Below, piece after piece: positions 22,745 through 34,361 of a stretch of DNA of 64,000 nucleotides. The stretch's first letter is position 1. The number at the start of each line of letters is the position of its first letter. Both the position numbers and the translations under genes were made by a program. The DNA is from Botryosphaeria dothidea (Eukaryota; Ascomycota; Dothideomycetes; Botryosphaeriales; Botryosphaeriaceae). The stretch is taken from positions 1,674,001 through 1,738,000 of the forward strand of contig WWBZ02000033.1 in the NCBI GenBank assembly GCA_011503125.2, written 5' to 3'. A model generated the notes under the pieces. That model saw only the letters and a program-made list of their open reading frames with translations, was not told where the DNA came from and made no database searches.

Positions 22745-25180
22745 TCACCGGTAGGCATTCTGAGCAGCAAAGATACTCGCTGCTGCAGCGGCTGCCCACT
22801 CGTTCTCCTCATACGGAGGCGTTGGCCACTTCGGATCGGCAGCTTGCGGTTGCTGACGCTTCGCGATATCGACGGGCTTTGTCGGTGTCGAGTAGCTGCC
22901 GTGTCCGAAGCTTACATTGCGATTTGCGGATGGGGACGGCGTGAGATAAGCCGGGTTACTTGTCGGTCCATCATTCCTAGCCAGGCGTTTCGAAGCCTTG
23001 TGCGCAGACAGCAGGGCCTCGTCGAGTAGCTCCTCTTCTTCGTTCGGCGTCTCGTAACGATGGTTGGCGGGCGTCTGCTGCTGAAGAGCGCGGCGAGTTC
23101 GGCTAGAAATCGGGCCTCTGCCATTGGTGTCGCTTCCGTGGGGCAAAGAGTGGTGTCGCTTCAACATCGGGTTGCTCGCCACACGAGGGGATGCGGACGC
23201 CTTCACGCTACCGGCCGGGGAGAGTCCTTCCAAACTATAACGCACGTGCTGCAAGGCCTTGTCCATCTCAGCAAAATCCGACTGTTGCATTGGGTTGCTT
23301 GTGGGTGCAGGTGGGGGATCAATGTTCATCGAGTGCCGGTTGCTGCTGCTGCCCCAGGCTAAGCACCCTGCGCTAGCTTCGATGTCGCCTGACGAGGGAG
23401 AAGGTGGAGCTTGGTACCGACCAGAGAGTCGCCTTGCACGCTTGCGAAGATGTGAAAAGAAGCCCTCCTTGAACGGATTCGACGGGGATGCGAGGCCGGA
23501 CTGTCCGTTCAGGGCGCGCTCCGCTTCGGCGCGATGGATATCTGCATAGTGGTTACCGTGCGAGGCGAGCGACAGCTGGCGGCCGATCTTCTTCGTGGCT
23601 TTCTCGTTGGTACCGGGGTTCTGGTTGGCCTGGGCGGTGACTGCATCGGAAATAGGTGAGATTGGTCGTATTGAAGGTAGTATTGGCATTGGCGCACCAT
23701 TTGCTGAAACACCATTCGTCCAGGTGGCCCTCTTAGCGGCGTCTCGTCTCTGCTTGGTCGAAAGCGTGCCGGCGGACGTGTTCGAGGCTTGCGGCGAGGG
23801 CTGAGGAGAAATGGGCTTCGGCGCGTTGATGTGCTGCGGAACGGCGGGCGCGCTATCCCTAGCAACCAAAGACTTACGGAACCAAGACGACGTCTTGGAG
23901 GTCAGCGACGGGGCGTCGGTAGAGTCCTTGCCAGAGGAGTTGCTCATGTCGGAGTGCTTGCGGCTGAGGAAACGCGAGGCGGATGACTTGGGGCGGAGAG
24001 GGTCGACGGCATCCTGGAAGAATTCGTGGCACAGAGCCTGAGTAGAAGTTGGACGGGTCTTGGGATCCCACATCAAGCACCAAGTAACAAAGTTCGCCAA
24101 GCTCGCGGGCCACTCGGGCGCCTGCAGGATCGTATCCATGGCGTGAGGTGCCATCTGTAACACAATCAGCATCACTTCAACTCGCGACAACGGAAGCCAA
24201 TTACCTTGGGGAACGAGAAACCCAGCTTCTGAGCCAACCTGATGCCGTCCTTCCACTCACCACCGCCAACCTTAGCACCGTGCTTGTTGACCCAGCTGCC
24301 AGGGCTGCCCATAATCTCGCATACTCTCCAGACCTGATCGACCTCGTTGCCACCAGGGAAGAGAGGCTTGAGAGTTGCGATCTCCACGGCCATCGCACCG
24401 ACGGCCCAGATGTCAACAGGTGCCGAGTATTCGCCAGCGCGAAGGAGGACCTCGGGTGCTCTGTACCAGCGCGTCGAGACGTAGGTGGTGTAGGGGAGCT
24501 TCGAGTGCGTTTCTCTTGCAAGACCGAAATCGGCGATCTTGATGGTGTAGGCGGGAGGAGTCGAAGGAGGAGTGACGAGAGCAGAATATCTCTTGAATGC
24601 ATTGCCTGTGTCGGGGGCGGATGTCGATACTAGGATGTTCTCGGGCTTGATGTCGCGGTGGAAGAAGTTGTTCTCGTGGATGTGCTCGAGACCAGAGATG
24701 ATCTGGAAGAGGATGCTCTTGACAGTCGAGCAGTCCAGGCGCTTGTGGTCGCGCGCCTTCATGAGCTGGTAGAGGTTGCCGTCCATGTACTCCATGGCGA
24801 TGTGCAGCTTCTTGCTCATGGGGTCGAGGAAGATGTCGAGCGCAGGAACAAGGTGAGGGTGGTTAGGTAATGATCGCAGGAAGATGACTTCTCTGAGCTC
24901 CAGACATTGGTTGAAGTTGTCAAAGGTCTTCTTCATCGTCTTGATAGCGACCTGTTGATGGTTAGTCGCCGTCCAGCGACGCGTCAACTCTCGAGTGGAG
25001 GCCTACCAAAGTGCCTCTCCGTGCGATGTGAGCGCCGGCGCTCCGCACGCGTGCCAGCGAGACGCTACCAAAGCTTCCGTCACCGACATCCTTCAGGACC
25101 TCGAACTTGTCTTCTAAGCAGACAGCTCCGTGAGATCCCGAGGACCAACCCCGAAACGAAGAGTCGTAAGCAACCGTCAT
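22745..25180 (-). CDS. ime2: Ime2/MAK-family serine/threonine kinase (ImeB-like)
   Basis: Three exons, complement(22745..24154, 24205..24951, 25007..25180), encode 776 residues. Kinase motifs are complete: glycine loop GDGSFGSV (33-40), VAIK lysine 62, HRDIKPEN (156-163), DFGLA (199-203), dual-phosphorylation site TTY (213-215) directly before VSTRWYRAPEVLL, and FPK...MAPHAMDTILQ at the C-lobe junction. The TxY plus STRWYRAPE arrangement is typical of the Ime2/RCK/MAK group (yeast Ime2, Aspergillus ImeB, Neurospora IME-2, Ustilago Crk1), which controls meiosis or sexual development and morphogenesis. A long Ser/Pro-rich tail from about residue 340 ends in an Ala-rich helix. The start MTVAYDSS is the first ATG close to the domain; an in-frame ATG at 25255 would add 25 residues. 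A very long upstream region precedes it. Confidence 0.9.
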
Positions 25181-25998
25181 GGCGACGGTGAGAGACGGAA
25201 GCTCGCGAGAGTGGAGGAGGGGATTGGAGGAGGGGTGGAGAGGGGGCTGCTGCAATGGTCAACATAGGGGCGCGGGTGGCGCGTCGGGGCGTGCCAACTC
25301 ACCAACTAAACAGCTGCCAAGGGTAACGATGGTAAAGATTAGAAGGCTATAAGCTTGCGTTGCTCATTGCATGCGGAACAATGGTTGGAGAGAGGCAATG
25401 GATGCTAGGGCGCGGAAGGAAAGAGATTGGCTGTTCCGGGAGAGACAGTCGGCCCCGCGGCAGGGAGGGATAGATCAAGGTAGTTGGTGGGAGAAGGAGA
25501 GAATCAGGGTCCAGAAGAGGTGAGAGAGAAAAGTGCGACGCGGCTGTTTAGAAAAGGGCTTGCAGGCTAACGTGGAGACAGTCCAGGACCACGGTAGGCG
25601 GGAGGCGTGCCGGAGAGTCGGTTCGTTTTAATCGATCAAAAGGAGGACAGCGCCCTGCTTCTAGCGCCTGTGGCCGTGCGCGCTGGGGCGTGATGGGAAT
25701 TTGAGGAGATCTTCACAAAAGGAGCGCTCGGTGATTTTCACGCAGGCGGGCCTGAGTCACGCCGAATGGGCTGGCGTGTTTACCACCACCAGGGCCCGTG
25801 TGCCCGTGTGCCCGTGTGCCCGCGCGGGCTGGAGGGGCAGGCCTGACGCCGGCGATGCGCGTTTCGACGAGCTTTCTGGAAGAGCGGACAGCGCGGCCGA
25901 TAATCTCGGGTGAGTTTGAGATAGGCACAATGCTCCAGGGCCCCACCGGCGTGGTGAGATTGCTGGAGGCGTGGGCTGGCAGCACGCGAGGCGGGAGA

Positions 25999-26022
25999 GG
26001 TGGTGGTGGTGGTGGAGGTGGT
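25999..26022. repeat. GGT/GGA trinucleotide repeat
   Basis: Eight consecutive triplets, GGT with one GGA. On the minus strand it lies in an open frame as a proline run. Confidence 0.85.
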
Positions 26023-26090
26023 GAGGAGGTGAGTGAGCTGGCCGGCCAACGCTGCTGCGGGTGCAGTGAATAGTGGTGCTGCTGGTGAAG

Positions 26091-26120
26091 CTGCTGCTGC
26101 TGCTGCTGCTGCTGTTGCTG
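26091..26120. repeat. CTG/CAG trinucleotide repeat
   Basis: Ten consecutive triplets on the plus strand: eight CTG, one TTG, one CTG. On the minus strand the tract is CAG/CAA and lies in a frame that would encode poly-Gln (25713-26144). Confidence 0.9.
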
Positions 26121-29100
26121 CCACTGCTGGCTGCTGGCCGACACGACGCTGTGGGCTGCTGTGACGCGGAGCGGTGAGGCTGGGAGCTCCGCCGCGCGTG
26201 GCTGACTTGCAGGTTTGGGGCAGGCGATCGGGCAGACCAGGGCAGGGAAGAGACGAGCTCGAGAGCGTGAAGTGACCGGCGGGGGGCGCTCTGGCGCAGA
26301 GGCACTGGCACTGGCTCTGGCATGGCCCTACGCACGCAGGTTGCAACGAGGGAGAGAGAAATTGCACTTGGAGCTGGGGGACGCGAGCGAGTCGTGAGCC
26401 GGCCCAAGGAGCGCGCCCATGGCGTCGCCGTCACTCACTCGAGCCGGGGGCCGGAAGCTGGCCGGCTGGTCCCGCGCACGTACGGGATTCGCTCACGCGC
26501 TATTGACTGCGCCGATGTGATGATTTCCCTGTTTGGCTGCTTTATGCACGCCGTGCCCAACCGCCAGCGAGCTGCCTCTCTCATCCGTCGCCGGCCCACT
26601 GCCTGCCAGCAGCCCCCCCGGCCGCCTGCCCGCGCTGCCCCCTTCTTAGCTAAGCCAGCCGGGCGTTGGGCATGCAGCAAACGCAGCCCTTCGCGGGAAG
26701 CCACGTTGTGTGCCAGGGAAGGCCAGGGGCCCCGTCGCGCCCGGGGGTCGAGGGCCCAGGGCCCCTTTTTCGCACCAGCGGCCGCGGCAGGCGGGAAATG
26801 AACACTAGCCTGGGTGCATGTGGTGCCTGAGCTCGCGGTGCGTCGTGCGCCACAGCAGCTTAATTGGTCTGCCAAATCTCGCGGCCGCGGGTTAACGGCT
26901 CGCGAATTGGCTCGCTGCGCTTTATTTTGGCCGTGTTGGGCGCCAGCGGCGACGAGAACGTGAGCGGCGGCAACGGCTGCTCCTCGTGCAAGAGAGCGTG
27001 TGCAACGCTGGCTGTGGAGAAGGGCGGCGGCTGTTGCTTGAGCTCTCCTGCAGCCAACGCTGTGACACCTGCGACCCATCCGACGGTCCCTGGCAAGCCC
27101 GCTCGACACAGGCCGCCCGCCGCCCGCAACAACACCAGCTTGCAGAGGCTGGGAACCGCTATCGAGATCCCGCATCTCCAGAGGCAAACCATCGGTGCGC
27201 GAGCTGCGTCGTGATGTCCTGCGCGCGAGACATGGCCGCCCAGCCGCGTCCCGGCGCTGGGGGAAAGCCATCGACGATCCCCAGCGGCCTGCATGTGCTG
27301 GATACCTACCACACGAGTAGTGAGTCTGCCCAAGACACCTGTTTTAAAAGGCACGCGGACGGCCACCCTCTTCCCCAGCGCGGGCGGCGCGATGAGCTTA
27401 CTTGCCAGTACGGCCGAAGAAGGGATGGGCTGGCTCGACGCCCGATGTTCACATGAAGCCTCCCCGAGTTGATATCACTAATGACGACAAAAGACAAAAA
27501 AAAAATATTGCTGCCCCGGCCGCCCAGGCATGCGAAACGGCGATGCCCTTCAGCCTGCTTGGCCCGCTGTTCCGCCCGCTCTCATGCTGCAAGCCAACGT
27601 CTGTCAACGTCTTTTTCTCTTCTCGAAGCTCAGGAGGCCGGCGAAATGAGGGCTGCATGTCCGCAATACGCACGCATGATTGGCGAAGGCGCGCGCGCAA
27701 AGCAGCCGTCATCTCCTGCCCGCCTGCAATCTCGGGGCAGACGAGCTTCGTGTAGGTATCGAGCGCTCCCCGGTCTCAGAATTACCAACCGCATCGCCCA
27801 TCCTCCCGCGCTGAGACCTTCGCTCCGAGTTGCATCCCCGCCTGCGCCTGCTGCTTTGGTCGCTTTCTTTTTCTGTCAACCTTTCGTCACGCTCTCGCCC
27901 GCTCGGCTGCCTCGCGAAGTGGCACCCGGCCCTTCAGCCCTCCCGCGCAGCCGCACATTCAGCCCCGATGCGCGTCATCAATAGCATTCCAGCGTTGCAG
28001 TCCCACGTCAGAGCTGGGGAGCAAAAAGATCCGCTGATAAACGCGGGATCAGCCCGTTGGACCCATTCTCGCGCCTAGCGGGCCGTTGGCAGGAGGGAAA
28101 CGTCCTTCCCCCAGTTTGCCTTCTTTTCCCCCTCCTATCGATTGCGCACGGGGGCCGAAAAGGTAGCATGCCAGGCTCCAGCGCGCATCCCACCCTTGAT
28201 TCCTTCATGCACAACGCGACGAATCTGGGTCCGGCCCGTGAAAAAGAAAGTAATGCAAAGCAAGCTGCGCGAGCTAAGGGAAGAAGGGAGTACCTGCTTT
28301 CGGGCGTGCAGCATTGAGCAGGGAAAAAGCAAGTTGCGAGAGCAGGCAGATGAGAGTCGAGCTGGGAGACCCTTCCAACGGAGAGACGCCGTGCATTAGC
28401 GCCTCGCGTTTCATCCGACGGCGCGCCTCACGCTTCCAACGCGACTCTCTGTCGGAGGCGCGAAGAGACGACAACATCCACACACTTCGTCTTGCTTCTG
28501 CTCCCGCCAAACAGACTGCGGTATCCCCGGCCGGGACTACAAGCAGCCCCAGCCTCTTTTTCCTTCTCCGTCATTCGAGACGCGTCCTCCCGGGAAAGAA
28601 ACATCCATCCTGCTCATTGGTAACCGAGTTTCAGCGCAGGTCAAACCGCGAACACAGTTTATTTAGAGCTTCCGCCCGGCGATCGACCTTCATCGGCGGG
28701 CCTTCTTCCCGCGAGCGAGGCGGCACTGCCGATGGCGCGCGGCTGGCATTCCCTCAGCTGCTCTCGTTCTCTGACTTCATTCTCACGCGAAGGCGAGGCT
28801 GACCTCATACGAAGTGAGGCGCATCGGCTGTTGTTTCATCAAGATTTGGCGTGTTGGAAGGACTGGTGGGTATAGCTGGACGTTGCCGGCCTGACTTACG
28901 TCTATGGGTCCTTTTTGCTCCGTAAAATAAGGTTTCGGACGGTGCAATGCAGGTGGGTCTGTGATGTCGACCGCGGTTGCGCAGGGCTGATGAGGCACTC
29001 GCGCTGCTCACCAGTTCATGCTTCTGGCGCCTAGACTACAAGGAAAGGTGAGCGGGTGCAGCAAAAGACCGTTAGTCGGAGAAAATGTGTGGCTATGGCC

Positions 29101-32100
29101 TTTTTTTTCTTCCTACAAGCCTCGGATGTTTTTGCACCCCAGCGACAATCTTGACGCGCGCGAACATGCTTGTGTCATATGGAACAACATGGGCGGAAGA
29201 GGGTGTGGTGTCATAGGATCATGTTGAAAAAAGCTACCGCATTTGATACCCGAAGTGGATAACAACAGCGCCGGTCGCCGGGCACTTTTTTCGATCTGTT
29301 GGCGCGCGGGTCTCCAGGAATTGTGAGCCAAGGATCACACGCCGTCGGAAGGCGGAAGGGTCGTTCCTTTCGGTCCCTTTATTCTTGTAAGTCTAGGCCC
29401 GCGGATCTTGGCTTTGGTGTTTCTTGCTAGCGATAGCGTCGCGCTGGACTGATTTGTCAAGGTTTGTTTACTCCATACTCTTGCTAAGACAAGACGCCTC
29501 TGTTGTGCTCGCGTGGGAGTTGGCCCGGCTGCTGTGCCGATCAGTGGCAAAGACGACGCGCATGTCATACCCAACCGTGAGGCACCATTTCCTGGCTGGT
29601 GTCGGCTTGATTGACGTCCCATCACCCGACCTCAGCCTGTTATGGTCTGTCACTCCGCCTCTGTTTCTACCACTAAGCGGCATAGCGGAAATATGTAGCG
29701 TAATCCGGATTCGCGCCTCATACCAGAAGCGGAAATGCATGTCGACCAGCGACAAGAAGACGTCGCCCAGCTGCGCGCCGTCATCTCGCAAGCCTGCTCA
29801 ACCCGCCTCCGCGCCCACTCTTTTGACGGAGCATGTCGAAAGCAGGGAAACTCCGTAGCTTGCCTCCCTCGTGGCATCGGCGGCGGACGGACCTCCTTCC
29901 TGATCCTATGGCGCAACTTTACTTCCCGGTGCTTTCCATGGCTTACCATCATCCGCCTAGTGTCAACCTTCCTTCAGCTCTCTCCGTCCTCTCCATTCAA
30001 GAGGCCGTCCTCCAGCATATTACAGGAGCAGAGGGCAGATGCGCTTGCCGACAGGTAGCTTTTATTGGAAGAAACGCTTCAACTCCACACACGAACTTAC
30101 GGTTGCTCTTTCAATACTTTTAAAAAGCTACTTGGTAATCTCCCACGTCATGCCAGACTCGCGAATAGACTGTGAAGGTTTTATCAAGAGGCTCTGATCG
30201 GGCCGAGGTCGAGCAAAGCAGACAGGTTGGGCACCCGTCCCGAAAAGCCTTCTTTCCACATCTGAGACCTCAACGTCCCCTGTGCGTTATCGTTCTGCGC
30301 AACACTTGCACATGCGAGTAATGGACGCCACGTGCATTGCGCAACCCCAAGAAAATCATAACATAAGTATTATTGCACAAAAAGCTCGTGTTCGCAAGAG
30401 TAACCTTTGACAATTTTCTGGGCGCGGCCTGGATTCGTTTGCAACACTCATGTCGTTTATACGAAGGGGGGCCTGCTAAGTCGTAGCTGGCAACGTAGGA
30501 CGCGAGCTGACATGGGCATGCCTGAGAGGGTACGTACCGGTTACACGCCAGGGTGCGAACGAACATGGCCAGGGTTTGAGGGTCCGTCACCGGAACGACA
30601 TGCGCCGTGAGGTGATGTCAGATGCCATGTCTCGCCATCTTGTATACACCATTTTACATGTGAAGAACGATAAAATTCCTGGAGAGCATCTTTGCGCCTT
30701 CCGTGCCTATGAATTTCGATTTTATTGCATGCCGTGAGTGCAGTGAAATTACGCACTTCCTGAAGGGGGTTGCAAATTTCGCAGCGTCACCCCAATCCCG
30801 ATTGTCTCATTGTCGCCACCATTGCTGGTCTTACATGTACCTCGGTGGTATTTGCTGCGTCTACAAACGGCAATAACGAGAAGTCATTTGAACGTCCACT
30901 TTGTTTTCATTGTCATAATCACAGACTTTTTAGGCAACAACCGGATTTGGTGGATTCTTAAGAAGGGGCTCGAAATATTTGCACATTCCTTGGATCCATT
31001 GAGGAAGAAAAAGAAGGCTAAAAAAAATAAATCACGAAATCCCTATATACGTTCCTCACGAACCCCACAACCAAGCGGAGGACCCTTATTACTCCCTTCC
31101 GCGCTATGGTGATTAGGTATCGACGCAAGGACGTGGACCCTTTGCTTTAGTCTGATCGTACTACAAGGAAGTACTATGCAAACTCAAACAGCGCAAGGCC
31201 CAAGATAGATGGACCAGCGATACCGTGCTAATCCCGGATGAGAGAGAGCAATGACCTAAACTAATTGCAACACTACGACCCTTAAAACCATTAGACCCTG
31301 TGTAAGAGAAGCACGGTCCCCAAGAACACGTCATCCGTTAAGACAACACGTACTTCTTGTTCTTGGGGTCATGCTTGAACATTGTGCTCACTGGCTGGAG
31401 CTCTCTTCACACGATCGTGAGAAAAGGGAAAGAAGGACTTGTTGTCAAGCAGGATGATCATGGTATTTCTTTGACGGACCTCAGACTAGCTTCTCAAGGT
31501 TCACATCGGCAACCAAGTTACTATTCTACCCAGCGATTCGTGTGAGAAACCAGGGAGAAAGCCGGTTGTCTTGAACTTTGCCTTTTGATTTTATCATCAT
31601 CGGTCCCCTTTTATCCTGTTCGTTCTTGCTGTATCCGGCTCTCCCGCAAGACGCGGTCATAGAGCATATCTTGAATAAAACCTTTTGCTGACCAACATTA
31701 ATGACCGGACTCTCACCCGATATATCTATTGCAGTCAGTTCAAGTCAGAGTCGTAGAGTGATGGGAAGACTTATAAAAAAGTAACAGGGCCGCCTCCCTT
31801 TAGAGTGAACTCATCCAGGAGACGACCAGGGCTACTCGCCCTCCCCCCTGTCTTACCCACCCCCATCCCCAATGAACGCCTCTCCACCAAGACGTCCCCC
31901 TCTTACTCAAGCAAACCCAAATCAGCGTACCGACCAGCGGCAGCCCAAAGCACCACGTCCCGAGCGAGGTCAGCTGACAAGCTTGCGGAGGTGATGCCGT
32001 CCTTGCAAGATCGTTGCGCCTAGCAGCCAAACTTTTGGAACGAAGCAGATACTTCAGAGCATCTAACAAGAGACCGGCAGACACAGAGAGCAGACAAGCC

Positions 32101-34361
32101 TTGACTTTGATCCTCACTCTTGAGAGGTCCCGCTTCATGCGCCCGTTGATCCAGCCTCAAGTCGTCAAACTCCGCCATAGCCACTCGCGTTCCTGTTGGC
32201 GTCGGCGTCAGCGATCTGCTAAGCATTTCTCGCTCGCGTGTCATCTTGTGCTGCTGCTCAGAAGGCAGGTACCTGCGCCAGGTTAGCCTGAAGTGATGAG
32301 GAGCTGAGGTTGAGAAGAACATCTGTACGACTGACGCGGGCTCGGGAGCTCCCGTCACCCCGCAGTTGTGACCGTCGTCCCTGCAGATGCCTGCCGCGCA
32401 TGCCGCTCGCCGTCTCATCCGCTTCCGCAGAACCGCCAGGACTATCGTTGACTCTCGTCTTCCAAAACCCGACAACAGGTGTCAGGAAGAGGTATCTCTC
32501 CGTGTGCTGGTGCAGTCCTCCCAGAGACAGTCTTTGTTTCCTCTCGAAACCCAACCGAGGTTGGCATCAAGGGCATGAATTCGCGGACAAAGCACATCGT
32601 CAAAAACCGCGTCCATTTTCTGAATTGGAGAAATGGAGTCCTGTCCGATAAGAAGTATTCGGCGCAGGAATTAATCGGCGCCCATCAATCGACCCCTCCG
32701 CTAAACGGAGAAGGAGATAGTTAACACGGCTGGTCGAACGACACCGATGGTGACAATGCCGTTGGCGTGGTGCCGGCAAAGGCCTGCAACTGTGCTGGAA
32801 CTCTAGAGACCTCTCTGGAGAGAGCGAGGGTGGAGGCCAGGTTCGCTAAACTGGCACATGGTACTGTCGCTCTGCGGGATAGGGAAGCTGTGCGGGACGT
32901 CTTCACCATTGGTGGCAATATTGATCCAGCCATCGATGCACTGGAGCCTTTGAGCGTATCGTATCCGGTTGTTGTATCGAGTCTTTTCCAGAATATCGTC
33001 TTTAACGCCCACAGCCACCACGCGCCACGAACAGTCCGACAAAGTCTTTCCAGGTGCCCGAACAGGAACATCTCAGCTTGTCATAATCTTTGAATAGCGG
33101 GTCAAGCTCCCTCTGATGAAAACCTGAAGACCTCGCTACAGGGTGAGACCTGGTCAAGGCGAGTCTATCCTGCAGGCGCAAGTGATGTCCAAGACATCGA
33201 GGAGAGTAGACGAGCATTCCGTATGTAGACAGGGCCGTAGCCACAGAAGCCGTGCTCAATCAGACATTCTTTCCAGAACGATGACGAAAATTCAAGGGCG
33301 AGAGATGACGGTGGACACCACTGAAGGTGCTAGCGAAGAATCCGCTAAACTTTTCGAGACTCGCAGTCGGTATTCGATGTTGCAGGCCCCAGGAACGAAT
33401 GACAAGTCTCTGAAAGCTCAATGGCATGTGAAGGTCCCAAAGACGATCCTCGTGGAGGTGCCTGACAGCTCCCACCTGAGCTATCCTGCGCGTCTCTCCA
33501 GGCACCTGTTGCTGAAAGCCGTCCATATTGACCAGAGTCTGCTGTCCAGACAGAAGAATCGACGCGCGTCTCCTCTGGAGATCTTACCCAAACGACGCAT
33601 GAGACTTCCCTTAGACCACGATCCGCGCTTTCGCTTCTTCAACGTTGGCCATCGACCGGCACAAGGCATGGTGCATCAGGCCGCGGTTGCAGAGACTATT
33701 CACGCAGTCGGCAACTGTATGGCCCGTGATGCTGAAAACCGTGAGATGCTTAGGGTTAAGTTCCGGATCCCATCCTCCTTCATGGCATCCCCCGAAGGTA
33801 CAATGTTGCCATTGCAGCACCGCAAGAGCGCAACAACCGACACCTGTGAGACCGTGCCATGAGGCTCGAGTGTGGAGCTGGCACCGCAAATGCGAATACA
33901 CATGAGGCGTTGTTAAACATCCCTACCTTGCGGCTGGGAGATGAGAAACGGCGCTGTGTGGGGAGGGCGCTGCGTAAAATTTTGTGGCGCTCGAGTGAGC
34001 GAGAGATTGGTGGAAGACGAGAGGCGATAGTCGCGTAGCTGTCCCGCGTTTTACGGAGTCCTTAACGGCGGCGATTAGCGGCTACCTGGGATTGAAGGTC
34101 AGATAGCAACATTGATGGGGTCCGGGAGAGAGCTGGTCCACGCAATCGTTGGCGAAGAGCGTGTTGGAGAAGAAAGGACAAAGACAAGTCGCGACGCGAC
34201 GCGAAGATGAGGGTGGTTGGATACACGCGTTTTGGGACTAGCGTGTTTTGTCGCGAAAACACGTGTGGTGCCTGTCCGCTGCAGCGCGCTAAAGAAGAAC
34301 CTCGAAGCTCGCCGTCCGTCGCCACATCCTCACTCGAACATCCTTCGCATCTCGAGGCACC

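Larger units (their letters stand above)
25181..34361. other. 9.2 kb gene-poor region upstream of both ime2 and RTP1
   Basis: The kinase (-) and RTP1 (+) are divergent and separated by more than 9 kb. No conserved protein is recognised. The 25.7-27.3 kb part is GC-rich and has several overlapping long frames on both strands, among them a minus-strand 143-codon frame (25713-26144) with poly-Gln and poly-Pro. The 28-31.8 kb part is AT-richer and almost frame-free. Between 31.8 and 33.9 kb longer frames reappear, for example 33143-33862 (+, 239 codons), without family match. The last 450 bp hold the RTP1 promoter, with one ACGCGT at 34225-34230. Most of this may be long regulatory or leader sequence. 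Confidence 0.45.

Noticed and set aside
26435..27271. 278-codon minus-strand frame in the GC-rich part upstream of the kinase
   Set aside because: Low-complexity composition with overlapping frames on both strands and no recognisable motif.
32310..33093. Plus-strand frames of about 110 codons as separate genes
   Set aside because: Short, overlapping minus-strand frames of equal length, no domain and no shared splice signals; kept only as a possible decayed segment.
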